Below are positions 25,401 through 31,607 of a stretch of DNA of 34,892 bases, in pieces (the first letter of the stretch is position 1; each line of letters begins with the position of its first letter). The DNA is taken from positions 1-34,892 of IMG/VR virus record IMGVR_UViG_3300012920_000122; one strand, written 5' to 3'. The DNA comes from a virus. The position numbers were made by a program, and so were the translations under genes. The notes beneath the pieces were generated by a model. The model worked only from the letters and a program-made list of their open reading frames with translations, made no database searches and was not told the origin of the DNA.

Positions 25401-26371
25401 CCTACTAAGTCCATGGCAAATTGCCCAGCATCTTTGAAAGGTGTGGCATACTGGTCCAGCTCTTTAAGAACATATTTATTAAGTATCCCATCTACGTCTT
25501 TGTCTAAAAGAAACGCGGCCCTATTAGCGTGTCCCTCGACGGATTCTTGCAATTGCTCATCAGTTTTTAACTTCTCAACAATTATATTGTATAATGTAAC
25601 AAGATTTTCAGCCTGATAAACAGGGACATTGGTTCCCTGTTGTCTCTCCAATAAAGCACGAGCAACCAGAGCATCAGACATTTGGACTCCGTTGGCTTTA
25701 GATTGACGAAGAGCTGTTAGAAAACCAGCAGGGTTGAAAACACGGTTACCTTTTTCGTCTTCGGTAAAAGACATCTGCTCCGCTAACTTGCCCGCCTTTA
25801 TACTAGTGGTTCCATCGCTACGAGATAAACGAGCAAAAGGTAATTCGCTGGAATTTACAGACCTTTCTTGGATGTTTGAAAAACTGTCTTTTATGTCTTC
25901 ACCAAGACGCGCACGTAGTTCGTCTCGTTTAGCTACCGTGGTGTCCGCTAAATCCTCAGTTCCTTCCAGATCAGTGACAAGTTTATCGACCGCTTCATAC
26001 TGACGAATTTGGTCACGGATAGGGTCAAAAAAATCAATAGCCTCTGACTCTTTTACACTATTAATTTTAGTCTCCAAAGAAATCTCAGGAGATTCAAAGT
26101 AAGTAGAAAATGTATCTAGGTCTCCGTCTTCAAGATACCCGTCCGAAACTAACTCGTTGTATAACCCTTGTCGGATCTGTTGTTCTAAATCAACGGTGTA
26201 TCCGCCTGACCCAACATAAGACTCCCGCAAGTAATTAGAATAACGAAGCTTCTTGTTTATCTCATCTTCTCTCTGACCCCCAAACTCCATAGGGTCGTTA
26301 TCGATTGTGGATGACCATTCAGAAAATGGCTTAGGAGTTTCAATTGGTTTAGGGTCTACCGGATCAGACAT
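13430..26371 (-). CDS. giant polyvalent internal virion protein (4313 aa)
   Basis: A single uninterrupted 4313-aa frame, over a third of the window. Recognisable parts: hydrophobic Gly/Ala segments near residues 617, 765 and 885, as in ejected inner-core proteins; a Pro/Thr linker (about 960-1010); two zincin-like motifs with EExxH in place of HExxH (EEYTHAF near 1960, with DEFVAHFLLSPEFQ near 2024; SEEVIHTGG near 2235); a NASDWYSTSIEIAM segment near 2500 and a GNFDPVTVDLWMRRTWGR segment near 2674, both of types seen in phage polyvalent proteins; a GNAT-like domain (about 3075-3187, IYGKLGFKAVARLRF); coiled coils; and a hydrophobic segment near 3980. Likely packaged in the head and ejected with DNA, delivering enzymatic domains. 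No viral RNA polymerase motifs were recognised. Confidence 0.8.
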   Translation of the reverse strand: MSDPVDPKPIETPKPFSEWSSTIDNDPMEFGGQREDEINKKLRYSNYLRESYVGSGGYTVDLEQQIRQGLYNELVSDGYLEDGDLDTFSTYFESPEISLETKINSVKESEAIDFFDPIRDQIRQYEAVDKLVTDLEGTEDLADTTVAKRDELRARLGEDIKDSFSNIQERSVNSSELPFARLSRSDGTTSIKAGKLAEQMSFTEDEKGNRVFNPAGFLTALRQSKANGVQMSDALVARALLERQQGTNVPVYQAENLVTLYNIIVEKLKTDEQLQESVEGHANRAAFLLDKDVDGILNKYVLKELDQYATPFKDAGQFAMDLVGKFSPLVKDDPQLKNKQEARRRLAIAERRKVPFVINKLRRDIVESGALSVEDFYSDEDLTLAYRQVVLDHAHNSGKFNFDNKNLSNNILTNGFRGPLAHRGVLYRKAAFEQAVAEKEGLTEDYKEILVNQRKALMTQEYPRINQLLLRDATNQADDWSEFSTSRIAEGKKGPEILEEFLDDPDNYDKFKRGNEGFISIGVGQSIVDAFTNVVEVAPNLAAYALDNVGGYLPGDPRLGKFVPFRKLATKALDKQADDSADRQEIAYLFGEKVSAGQIALQTIAPVIVDMSATAILTLLTGGVGGVMYAGGKSLATGAARMSVKGMLKGLSGRSTLRTIKTSGTKGLEAAAERAVAAGLIKESVKTGGREGVMKTIKAYNNTVAQRAGLTGAVFTTAANRASAATFGTLYNQIQASDPSLTEQEVFDLAMGPTLVVGSITGAVTGAFTFAGAGAIDDAFARGMTYKGLENLIRSLGNTGNYSKLAIKRAVTKQVEIGIKKYASGTKGVKEFIKGPVKGTLLSGGFEGAEEAIQDFAATFVEDAALNRDTPMIDRVRHTALSFAIGAAFGAAAPVAFKGGPAAARRLFNRGELPTTTLQELDETQAVADEFREGVIKRLEESGSPEAAAEFAETYDKRVRTRGKVVAPAPDPATETLTEEGDTPATETIDVTSTAEETPTETLPVRTETGRTRMVETPQGGLEVTVPPDQGFNQPGTLGTGALFVEQTTEEEADQLLNELQNTLPETFRRLFDLEEIGANRTTADGPVGIDLRIINPDQQGELFGEFDFSSLRGTENVEADKVRRQEKARIQDITRSEISQKTQQVAEGLGKPERRAVRPKLTPYTTLPFLVTARAGRRKLKIDTAPFRSGDKLTAEEKEEIKAVDDLARDTGYPVRFQKSAKFGVPMTKNFAEKSDYLGATVYSYYPVFPISRGEKGEKNFSTRTKKRFFNPITGKTKEKGEKVKARIDRDGYGIFNNDPIVVAALLSAKKQVPIPEDFNMDLLNPAIVEAEGFAVDVLRPVLGTLSSDGKQHLLLESAVTQVHKMGSVVLNTNRNNNVRNILSLFVDAKDTGDRLYPDTVYAVDAKTGLTSSKNRVTFKELYRSLSDFVNEALTNEESTARFMLQMGKEGGKINDDNVSTVANALITEHEYLARLYDLRSQLQNISEPAAEGTRVVAPTKSKRKVAVDKLKNQLREGVPLDQFADRALKILSSSLDSEQTTEDIIVEFINNEVLNNEQFADGAMPEVRETATTVKDRYVEQEITRGLHDDVRAQLALGAEEGGLQQGALSGFGDSTDTALEFRSSAEAELSRQEEQEEVQRLLGNPKDLGPLSPEISITGQDYGNITTAVLNRILSVLDSAPDGKLRAALNDLAYKGPYVGVEQQRQRYIEGLDARLVMRDIGGWIQRGNHENPAALNFLKNIADLESAQDLKDAFYLSSLSYQVEGDLSEDSQVVDEMVRLIEKYTPELFNRMGDATTTQNIPDPSGERGADGRVRQITVVRPKLKSRRDIAKQLLKGNNQSILERSSRGYIEEALRREAEIQNLLDVDRLGLVSGDPESVVAAVRNIKKESSNPNHRLVAELLLEDSNFMKSVEFIMDSNESAFAGTYSTLTDGTRVVSINLATGNGRGLENVLLEEYTHAFLADVLNKPESDLTDFQRSALTRLRNLYDNAKKSYVEKGKANPILDAGLENIDEFVAHFLLSPEFQKYVVDLPAQGNQNIFQRLVSIFAGLFRKVTNRESEKYVEALQDILDLGRSTYLQNEKDIKAMGAAVAYNSGVVVRRAVRRGFAQGADEFEPNIFQRTFRLYSPIKSQSSESEVEEILGDSVDTLTTNLDEQAALESAVATLRASAPYGMPIAVGKPEQGSAVMFSDVESNTLFVDLEGLAETVSIMDPRSASLYVRSILSEEVIHTGGFNSLTQGQVEAVMSELSEEQYQEIAEEYLGRELTEEELADPEQRQTLAEEKLRMVVQKVLRGFTTEQDYEFFSQNPTSFQILKRYVLAGLRSGARNTKNLGGSMEAAVNLMLREYSAMERGFVREAVPVLRSRPLAKIVFDASNPQSSVQRYVDFQEKDTLVDILRSDVRIAHADRTADRFATSAHNFLWSDRNLPPKGANVTKNEEVGSYIEELAMEFWGRKLTSKDITPEEIELITQVGVDEFEAAFHASGKNASDWYSTSIEIAMQVAAVLHPELANSELAVTYKGFETAEDPAAAADLTMRIALAITSQNLTVALNTRFAEEQYQIFRETGKFDPSKAESTLDEDGKKVGGYGEKSPSIASNLNLANKFIDRYGFAELEAFLTRDIKVPDLEKLIEQVTGRKASIEGTKEETVQGAAIFGPKIGQGFLQNIMGNFDPVTVDLWMRRTWGRWTGDVVGSGTTDRQLAKLIDAAREYGIKLDPVISKLRPINRSNKTDGTYRSMSDAVMKRLETDQEFGSAVIKFAKELKKISERHFKLTQTPMSGFELGKFRSGKPLTHKEFIRAKEKEAREIDRAFEKAKPRLAKVRKQLEADFKAGTIDEETFNARKAKTLKAGFTQDWYVANNKDLLMDKQERNAFKPAWALAASRIADSVKPIDVPTPQDRRVISAVVNDIRKRLEKRGYRVTNADVQAVLWYPEKDIWERIKGRKDSSLKSSYDEEFIKLAKLRGLGEEAESAARSVQRDKSRRTSRDSGAVDGQSTGGVRGGAVQLSSPVKRTGRLTGARTRYRSGRGSSQEDRRVSLSAEDFSAAALANKEANKFGTSVDVLPPEEYDGYDLILLEKDGETTTISISPSGEVGSVTKSAGATTEMVLDAFEIATETNKVKWLNGFDTVLPDIYGKLGFKAVARLRFNPEFAPEGWDAERYARFNAGAPDVVFMRYVGKPTQYFAGQGEYVSDYDEAVEKTLEQVPLQLRSPVKRPSSGGMFQDIIDQIDVPLAMIPSERADRSKALIRRGKPRTNIFDTTWDILLRLTQGDIATPYRKIVEARDQMNKALGVVAPIAYAKELKLIIKEDFDNEVPIGLIAQAQGYVDGNLVPDSVLDQIEQEYIDDLEFAQNLERGSLTRQEHRDEKQALRDIAKEEREEKTREAYKEAVEKVNQDRLRALASLERSHPAKVRSWSRGRKVSLASHIIEIREDLINPLQEKLIEAGVSPEIGIRISDTADIYLTRAYRMFTEVGFLDKVRSDPEFAEVRDAAQEYFAEDYLRQRTDFHVKKGMDFHEAQVLANEELDNNPKIAEDTYQAFLQQYEPGAGLSESTRSDLRQSIDNLRKRTDLPKPIRDLLGEYGPEVGTDLTLRTLSTVSHITSQQVFLNQIRDYGLESKSMVTTKERYESVKEFGKESPYYDWRPVRSTTETSKTATAQARGASDPLRDLYAPAALVTGLNQALSGVSTAGVTDTATQAMDLFSRGFRFTTGLGMLLKTHPNPGFHTRNAMGSYFFLLAQGGFKASDFYKKDSVFVQTFARTAGDVVSLGNRLGRDVVDAELIELANLGLFRDELRAGVLQDLVLGEESLGAALEKLHEQESVLAKGKKGASVATERVIEISAAIDAAVKIVAYNRELEFLEQSAAKYPEGRNATLGLEGRKRAAADKIKMTYQSYSQSLPIVDAFRNNMLSNLIGPFIRFRTEIPRIVHNTYILGARELTQGIQDGDTIMAKRGGSRIGAMTSMLGVISYVLPQVVSKVFAGVGFGDEEDDALKILGPEYYKRQTFTRFFFGGTLRSLNLTFVNPFAMYVDPITKSLEQLFKGQKLGAAQELALGYLKDQYFDPQIAVSAFINAMMLNKNPRTGRRFVIEGADEAERNVSERFMAFIKEAFLPVNFRALKEAYGDMSKGDLTGAGWEVIKTFAPFKIHTHDLESEFGRYLLQYRKDFADVKSRYGILKRDANMSDQAIRDVFNDTTDALRRKNQELLLVMRGLVRLGVPPERVKAVMIERSVGKSRTNKLLEPVAVMDRPDQSRLFDELLNKEFKNTAKSKGDETEGERRARILSEEFYKRDRFIMVDDLPKN

Positions 26372-26409
26372 AGCCGAAATAGGTTTGGGACTGTAATGAG
26401 ATTATGTAA

Positions 26410-27543
26410 TTATGTATTGAACAAAGAAATGGGGCCAGTTGACGGAGTCATAGCAGCGCGGGGAGGACCCACTAAAGGAGGAAGAGCAGGAAATCCTCTT
26501 GCTCGATCAGCTAAAAGCTCTCTTCTTTTTTGACGGATCAATATGAGTAATGTTCCATACAACTCCATATTATCCATAGACTGTAACTTCTTATCGTAAT
26601 CGTCGTCTCCAGTTACTCGTGGAACAAGGTCTTTGTATATGCTCCGCATGTTTTCTACGCTTTCTCGCGTAAACCTTGGGGGGCCGTCAATTGTATCTTT
26701 TTCTAAGTCATTACCGGGCGCCTTTGGCGCTTGTCTGTTGGGCTCCGCGTTGGACAAACTTGGAGGTTTAGCATCTACTGTCATTTCAGTAGACCTGCGC
26801 CTCAGGGCCTCAAGTCCTGTCTCGTATCCTGTCAGGATATCTACTTGTTCATCTAAGTTTTGAACAAAGAAGTTGCGTTGCTCTGATTCTCTCTTCTGTT
26901 GATCCTCAAGTGCTTTTCTTTGTTCAGAAGAAATACGTCCCCCACGAACACCCTCCGCAAAAGAAACGTAAGATTCTCCTTCAGGGATGCCCTCAACTAG
27001 TTTTTTAGTTGCTTCAACATTTCCAGATTGTGCCAAGCCATAGGCCAAACCAAGCTTGCGGCTATTCTCTCTGGTAGCGCGGTCCTCTATGTCTTCTTGT
27101 CTTTTCTGTTCTCTTAGATCAATGTCGTTAGTCTCAAGGGCAGAAGTAAACAGGTTCCTTAATTGAGGGCTGTTCGTTATCTGGCCAATCATAGTCCTCT
27201 GCAAGTTGTTAATGTCTCGCGCTTTATCAAATGAACTCTTGCTGGGGTCTGTGAGAATTGTGTCTAACTTAGCAGATACATCGGGCAGACGACGTAGGGC
27301 ATCTTTTTCCTGCTTTGCTTTACGGCGAGCTTCTCTCATGTCAGCCCGCGAGCGGTCAAACGCAAGTTCCTGTTGCTCCAGCCGGACGAGGTTGTTAGTC
27401 AACTCCATCGAGCGATCTTGTAGGGGCGCGATCACCTCTTGGTAGTTTTTACGCATCCTCCGCTGTTCGGAATCACGAAGCCCACCAACAGGAAAGAACT
27501 GCCCCCGCAGCCCTGCAATGTCAGAATTAAAATCAATAGACAT
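26410..27543 (-). CDS. coiled-coil virion-type protein
   Basis: A 377-aa, highly charged, mostly helical protein. Long coiled-coil segments cover about residues 25-260, Arg/Lys/Glu/Gln-rich, followed by a Pro-rich linker (DAKPPSLSNAEPNRQAPKAP) and a Pro/Gly-rich C-terminus. It lies directly upstream of the giant gene and two bases after the previous stop, in the run of leftward virion genes. Size, coiled coils and position fit an internal core or tail-tube accessory protein like the smaller internal virion proteins of T7-like phages. Not recognised at family level. No Shine-Dalgarno before ATG. Confidence 0.6.
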   Translation of the reverse strand: MSIDFNSDIAGLRGQFFPVGGLRDSEQRRMRKNYQEVIAPLQDRSMELTNNLVRLEQQELAFDRSRADMREARRKAKQEKDALRRLPDVSAKLDTILTDPSKSSFDKARDINNLQRTMIGQITNSPQLRNLFTSALETNDIDLREQKRQEDIEDRATRENSRKLGLAYGLAQSGNVEATKKLVEGIPEGESYVSFAEGVRGGRISSEQRKALEDQQKRESEQRNFFVQNLDEQVDILTGYETGLEALRRRSTEMTVDAKPPSLSNAEPNRQAPKAPGNDLEKDTIDGPPRFTRESVENMRSIYKDLVPRVTGDDDYDKKLQSMDNMELYGTLLILIRQKRRELLADRARGFPALPPLVGPPRAAMTPSTGPISLFNT

Positions 27544-27544
27544 A

Positions 27545-28237
27545 CTACAACCCTACACTCCCTGAATACTTAGTGATGCCCCCAGATCTAGAACCGCCAC
27601 CCAGTCTGCCTGTTCTCAACCCACCGCGAGATCTACGATTTTTTCTTTTATCCAAAATGCGTCTGGCAATTTTTCGGGCCTGATTTTCTTTAGCTTCGTT
27701 GTCTCTCATTAGGTTGATCTCGTCACGTTTTTCCATCTCGCGACGTTCGCGTTCTTCCTGAGTAACAATATTAGGCTCTGCCATTCCGGCCATCTCAGCC
27801 CCGAAGAACATCTTGTTAGCCTCGTCTGTTGCCCCTACCCGACGCAAAGCGCGGGCTGCGCGGCGCATACGGCCTCTTTCTGAACCAAGCTCTTTAGGAG
27901 TTTCCCTCAAGGCGCCCCCGCTTCCAAGTTGATAGTCATCATCCTGCATCGCCTCCAGACGATCTAACCCAGTGCGAGCCTGCATTACTCGTGAGGCTGC
28001 GTTAAATGCTTTTTGTTCCGGTGTTAAAACTTTAGATTGGTTTTTTCTCCGGCGTCTTCTATCCCGACGACTTTCTTCAGGGACCAGAGATGGGTCTAAC
28101 ATTGTCGGGACACGGTTAGCATCATCTAAAGTTCTCTGGACAACATTCTCTCCGTAAATAGAACCAAATTTTTTTGGATCTTCTTCTTCTTCTTCTTCTT
28201 CTTCGTTCCCAAAAAATTCAAACTCGCGTTTAGCCAT
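27545..28237 (-). CDS. highly charged virion-type protein with poly-Glu and GRS-rich tail
   Basis: A 230-aa protein starting MAKREFEFFGNEEEEEEEED; the Glu run is encoded by a triplet microsatellite (about 28180-28205). The middle is Arg-rich and helical (RRDRRRRRKNQSK; coiled coil near 155-200). The C-terminus is Gly/Arg/Ser-rich (SRGGLRTGRLGGGSRSGG). This acidic-basic polarity suggests binding to DNA or to an oppositely charged virion partner. It is tightly packed between the conserved small protein and the coiled-coil protein, in the leftward virion operon. Function inferred only from context. Confidence 0.6.
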   Translation of the reverse strand: MAKREFEFFGNEEEEEEEEDPKKFGSIYGENVVQRTLDDANRVPTMLDPSLVPEESRRDRRRRRKNQSKVLTPEQKAFNAASRVMQARTGLDRLEAMQDDDYQLGSGGALRETPKELGSERGRMRRAARALRRVGATDEANKMFFGAEMAGMAEPNIVTQEERERREMEKRDEINLMRDNEAKENQARKIARRILDKRKNRRSRGGLRTGRLGGGSRSGGITKYSGSVGL

Positions 28238-28238
28238 A

Positions 28239-28532
28239 TTACCAGAGATGTTTGCAAGCCCAGTAGCGGGCAGTAGTTTTGTCTTTTGCGGTATCGCAGT
28301 TCATGCGGGACCTGAAATTTTTTCGTCGTTTTGGATTTTTGTGCTGTCTAAAATCTTGATAGTCGCGGTGTCCATAAGACACTTTGCGGACTTTGTCCCC
28401 TTGTTTGGCCAACACCACAAATTTTTTCTTAGATCCAGCAGGGGCCTTCTTGGGCTTGTTGACACCAGCAAAAATTTCCCCCCTGAATTTTATTTTGCCA
28501 GAGGGTAGACGTTTAAATTTAGGTGCCGCCAC
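28239..28532 (-). CDS. conserved small basic phage protein
   Basis: About 97 aa from GTG 28532 (MAAPKFKRLPSGKIKFRGE); a longer frame from TTG 28622 exists but crosses a promoter-like sequence. The C-terminal half (KVSYGHRDYQDFRQHKN, KRRKNFRSRMNCDTAKDKTT, ARYWACKHLW) matches a conserved small protein found beside structural genes in marine podoviruses and related phages, with the invariant NCD and YWACK words. Two Cys and a His could bind zinc, and its strong basic charge fits DNA contact. Its molecular role is not established. The predicted transcription start lies almost at the GTG, so a leaderless mRNA is possible. Confidence 0.65.
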   Translation of the reverse strand: MAAPKFKRLPSGKIKFRGEIFAGVNKPKKAPAGSKKKFVVLAKQGDKVRKVSYGHRDYQDFRQHKNPKRRKNFRSRMNCDTAKDKTTARYWACKHLW

Positions 28533-28539
28533 AAGCAAT

Positions 28540-28568
28540 AAATTACAATTTTGTAAAGTAATTGTCAA
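28540..28568 (-). promoter_or_regulatory. sigma70-type promoter candidate for the leftward virion genes
   Basis: On the minus strand TTGACA (28568-28563) is followed, after exactly 17 bases, by TAATTT (28545-28540). The -35 box is perfect and the -10 box matches four of six positions. A second TTGACA-containing copy lies about 34 bases upstream. It would drive the conserved basic protein and the virion genes after it, with start near 28533. Confidence 0.5.
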
Positions 28569-28645
28569 CGGCGGTGGACTAACATCCCAGACGTTGTCAA
28601 CAACCCCGATGGTAACCCGCAACCCAAAACTTACCTCTAAAGATG

Positions 28646-28678
28646 TGTAGTCTCATAGAAGCCTTCAATAAGACTACA
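28646..28678. repeat. 33-bp interrupted dyad, copy 2 of 2
   Basis: TGTAGTCTCA (28646-28655) and TAAGACTACA (28669-28678) with inner GAAG-C-CTTC. It shares outer arms and inner palindrome with the copy at 4411-4443 while intervening bases differ. It lies 12 bases after the stop of a small leftward gene, and a further AGACTAC half-site follows at 28686-28692. A processing hairpin or operator is likely. Confidence 0.6.
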
Positions 28679-28690
28679 CTTAATCAGAGA

Positions 28691-28900
28691 CTACTTTTGA
28701 TGTCCGTTGAGGATTTTGCCCAAAGCAGCCAGTCGATCCATAGAGGACTCAAAGCTTTTGCGCCTATGTTTTGTAGGCCGCTTATCAACGTCTATCTCAC
28801 AAAGGTTCGATTGAATCTCTCTTAACTCGTTAAAAATTAACTGCCTAGCCGACTCCCTTTTGATCATCGGCATGTGATGCTTTACGTCTATTATCTTCAT
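28691..28900 (-). CDS. unknown 69-aa basic protein
   Basis: A 69-aa helical protein (MKIIDVKHHMPMIKRESARQ ending GKILNGHQK), rich in Lys, Arg and His. It starts seven bases after the TerL stop and is followed by the dyad at 28646. Small basic proteins next to TerL are common but unrelated to each other, so no function is given. The closeness to TerL suggests co-transcription. Confidence 0.5.
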   Translation of the reverse strand: MKIIDVKHHMPMIKRESARQLIFNELREIQSNLCEIDVDKRPTKHRRKSFESSMDRLAALGKILNGHQK

Positions 28901-28907
28901 AACAAGC

Positions 28908-30695
28908 TCAAGATAAAAGGGATGTGTCAGGATTCTGCAAGGCAGAACCCAGTGACTTGATTGTTACCTGTTTCTTGAACCCTGATCCCTGACCCTCTTT
29001 CGGTGGATCAACGGCCACGAGTCCCAGCCTCTGTCGCGCACAATCGAGAGCAAGGAACGCAGCATCAGCCAAGTCGGGGCTCCTGCCAAACCTAGCTTTG
29101 AACTCGACCTTGGATTCAATCTTCACTTTCAAGGAACCAGTCTTAATCATGTCGTAGTTACGGGCACACATTTCTTGGGCCAAGTCGGAGCTGACCCCAA
29201 ACACTTGTTGAGTTCGCATCAGTTCCTTGCCCACGAACCACAGTTCGGAAACACGGTTCACGTAAAGTTCCTCGCCGGTAAGCTGGCTGTTCATAGACAC
29301 ACGTTTGTCAGACGCCTTCCCACCAAAGGTGACCCGCATAAAGTTTGGGGACCACTCGCCGGCCAACACATCGCAGAAAGGGGCACCCGCGCCAGTGGAG
29401 TCAACCGCCACATTCTCTGGCAACACCTTGCGTCGTTTGCAGTGATCCACAATTTGCTGCACTATCTGGTATGTGCGGGGGACCGCTTTATTCGTCGCAT
29501 CATCATTGAGGTGTATGGTGTCTGTGAACTGACACACATACTGCCCATTGCGAGCGTAGCCTACTTCTGCAATAGCGAGAATCGTGCGGTCGCCACCATT
29601 CGTAAACGCAGGGTCGATGCCGGCCACCAGAGTTGGGGTGTTCGCCCAATCTACTTTCCCCATCGCACCACTCTTAGTTAGCTCAGACTCTGCGTATATA
29701 CCTGTGGTTTCGTCACTGTCGAAAAAGATCGCCCTAACCATTCGCATGTAGCCCCGCGACTCCGGCCCCAGCAAAAGGCGGTCTTCCTCTAGTTTAGCAG
29801 CGGTCGGGAGCCATGGGTATTTTACTTCGCCCAACAAAACATTGGGGCTGCGCTCTCCGTCTAGCCTGATATATTTACCACCCCATTTTGTTTTCCACTC
29901 ATCTGCGGTCTGTATGTCTACAGAGTCCCACCCGTTGTCCGGCTCAGACCACACACCAAAAGCGTCAAACCGTGAGTTCGGGTTCGACATACCCACGAGT
30001 TGAAACTGTGGGTTCTTCGACAGGTTGGTCAGACCGGCGTTCAGGATAGCCTCTGAGAGTTCAGACAACTCGTCACCAATCAGAATCACTCTCTTCTGTT
30101 TGATTCCAATAAATTTACCTACCGCCTCTCGCGTCTTGGACTTCTCCGCAGCAATCAGTGACAGGCCCGCTCGCTCGATTAAATTTTCCCGTTCGTCAAC
30201 GTAGGCCGCGTTTCCTATTGAATCCCGAATCTTGATCGGTGCGCCCTCTACCACTGACAGGAGCGAGATCACTGAACCCCAGATCCTTTTCCTTGCTTCC
30301 CGTAAAGTGGTCGATGTCATCAGGACCAGTGTGTCGCGAGGTTGGGAAAGCCAGTTTACGATCCCCCACGCGGCCATCGTATGTGACTTACCGGATGATG
30401 CAGAGCCCCCAATCGCCAAGTATTTATTGTTCAGAGCTTCACGGATCATTTTCTCTGCCCATGGGTGTCTGACCATCATAGGCTCCGGCAGATCTTCGTG
30501 GTTCCAAAGCTCGTCGCAAATCCGCCAGAAGTAGTATTCTCTTGCTATGACTTTAGGATGATGAGCAAAGCCATAGAGCAAGGCTGTTAAGATACTAGTC
30601 GGGGGAATCAACAATCCCCCAACGTCCATCTTCTTCGTCGTGGGGTCTATACGTGGTTCTATTACACGCTTGCGCTTGTTAGGGTCTGGCGGCAT
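28908..30695 (-). CDS. terL: terminase large subunit
   Basis: A 595-aa protein, normal length for TerL, the motor that packages DNA and cuts genome ends. Walker A is GGSASSGKS (residues 96-104), Walker B with catalytic Glu is ILIGDE (204-209), and STT near 128-130 may be part of the coupling motif. The RuvC-fold nuclease domain shows GIDPAFTNGGDRT (Asp361), VDSTGAG (Asp432) and GRSPDLADA (Asp541, Asp544). All key residues are present, so it should be active. It is divergent from TerS on the other strand with a 32-bp gap, an unusual arrangement. No Shine-Dalgarno is seen before ATG. Confidence 0.95.
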   Translation of the reverse strand: MPPDPNKRKRVIEPRIDPTTKKMDVGGLLIPPTSILTALLYGFAHHPKVIAREYYFWRICDELWNHEDLPEPMMVRHPWAEKMIREALNNKYLAIGGSASSGKSHTMAAWGIVNWLSQPRDTLVLMTSTTLREARKRIWGSVISLLSVVEGAPIKIRDSIGNAAYVDERENLIERAGLSLIAAEKSKTREAVGKFIGIKQKRVILIGDELSELSEAILNAGLTNLSKNPQFQLVGMSNPNSRFDAFGVWSEPDNGWDSVDIQTADEWKTKWGGKYIRLDGERSPNVLLGEVKYPWLPTAAKLEEDRLLLGPESRGYMRMVRAIFFDSDETTGIYAESELTKSGAMGKVDWANTPTLVAGIDPAFTNGGDRTILAIAEVGYARNGQYVCQFTDTIHLNDDATNKAVPRTYQIVQQIVDHCKRRKVLPENVAVDSTGAGAPFCDVLAGEWSPNFMRVTFGGKASDKRVSMNSQLTGEELYVNRVSELWFVGKELMRTQQVFGVSSDLAQEMCARNYDMIKTGSLKVKIESKVEFKARFGRSPDLADAAFLALDCARQRLGLVAVDPPKEGQGSGFKKQVTIKSLGSALQNPDTSLLS

Positions 30696-30727
30696 TATTA
30701 AGTGAATGTAAATCTACTCTTTATATC

Positions 30728-31336
30728 ATGGCCGACAAGAACGAAGGGAACAGCGAAGTGGTGCAAGAGGCGTTAGCCATGCACGCTAGTGGGATGACCA
30801 ATGCCGCTATTGCCCGTCACTTAGGAGTCCACGCCGGAACCGTGCGACGGTGGTTCCGTAAATTAGGTCTTCCGCCCAAAAAAGCAGGGTTCAATTTACC
30901 GGATACAGTAGACGACCAAGACAGGCTGAAGCGAGACTTGGAAGTCCACTTAGAGGACATGACTCAGCAAGCGGCCACTGAGGCAAAGCTAACCGCATCC
31001 AAAGAAGAGGATAAAATCCTAGCGGAAATAGCCGAGTCTCAGAATAACCCTGCCGATAAATATCAGCACTACATCGCTGCCGCAGGCATTAAGCTGATGA
31101 GGGATAGTATGCAAAACATCAAGGGTCCTAAGACTGTCCGAGAACTTTCTGAGCTGGATCAGTTAGTGCGGCGGAACTTAGGTCTCAACGCTAAGACCGG
31201 TGGGGGTCAGAGTCGGATGCAGATAGATATTTCTATTCTTAACAATTCCAAAGCGGACAAAGGGAACGGTTCCCTCGATAAGTTAAAAGATAAAACAATA
31301 ATCGATGTTGAGCCGAACGATGAGCTGGGGGGATAG
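30728..31336 (+). CDS. terS: terminase small subunit (DNA-recognition subunit)
   Basis: A 202-aa protein with an N-terminal helix-turn-helix (residues 15-45: MTNAAIARHLGVHAGTVRRW as core), a long helical middle for oligomerisation, and a Lys/Asp-rich C-terminal tail. This domain order fits TerS proteins, which bind the packaging site and recruit TerL. The adjacent divergent TerL supports the call, although an HTH transcription regulator cannot be fully excluded. It heads a run of rightward genes that overlap each other, and its end overlaps the next ORF. Confidence 0.7.
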   Translation: MADKNEGNSEVVQEALAMHASGMTNAAIARHLGVHAGTVRRWFRKLGLPPKKAGFNLPDTVDDQDRLKRDLEVHLEDMTQQAATEAKLTASKEEDKILAEIAESQNNPADKYQHYIAAAGIKLMRDSMQNIKGPKTVRELSELDQLVRRNLGLNAKTGGGQSRMQIDISILNNSKADKGNGSLDKLKDKTIIDVEPNDELGG

Positions 31337-31598
31337 ATTTAGTCTCAACTTTGAGGGGGATGAGGATACGTCCGGCTACCACTCAATTACTCTTTTAGAG
31401 GAGTTGTCCGACGCATTCTTGGGGGTGTTGCACCATCCTAATGGTCCACCAATAGCTTGCTACAGTCACTCAATGGCTGCGGCTATTCTAGCCCACAACC
31501 GGAAGCTTTCACATTCGGTTGCCTGTAAATTCGTTGACTATCTAGCTGCTCATGCTAAAGGAAAATCCGCCCCTGCTTTTTTAAAAGCTGAACCGTGA
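31305..31598 (+). CDS. unknown 97-aa protein
   Basis: A 97-aa protein from ATG 31305, or 92 aa from ATG 31320 (MSWGDRFSLNFEGDEDTSGY). It overlaps the end of TerS in either case. The C-terminal two thirds are helical (HSITLLEELSDAFLGVLHHP; SHSMAAAILAHNRKLSHSVA) with several His residues. No family recognised. Overlap suggests translation coupled to TerS. Confidence 0.5.
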   Translation: MLSRTMSWGDRFSLNFEGDEDTSGYHSITLLEELSDAFLGVLHHPNGPPIACYSHSMAAAILAHNRKLSHSVACKFVDYLAAHAKGKSAPAFLKAEP

Positions 31599-31607
31599 CC
31601 AAAATAA

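Noticed and set aside
13430-26371. Virion RNA polymerase of the N4 type inside the giant protein
   Set aside because: The size is suggestive, but no polymerase motifs (T/DxxGR, catalytic Asp contexts) were recognised.
31094-31105. CTGATGAG inside the TerS gene as a hammerhead core
   Set aside because: No GAAA-hairpin-GUC in the needed place, and the stretch is ordinary coding sequence.
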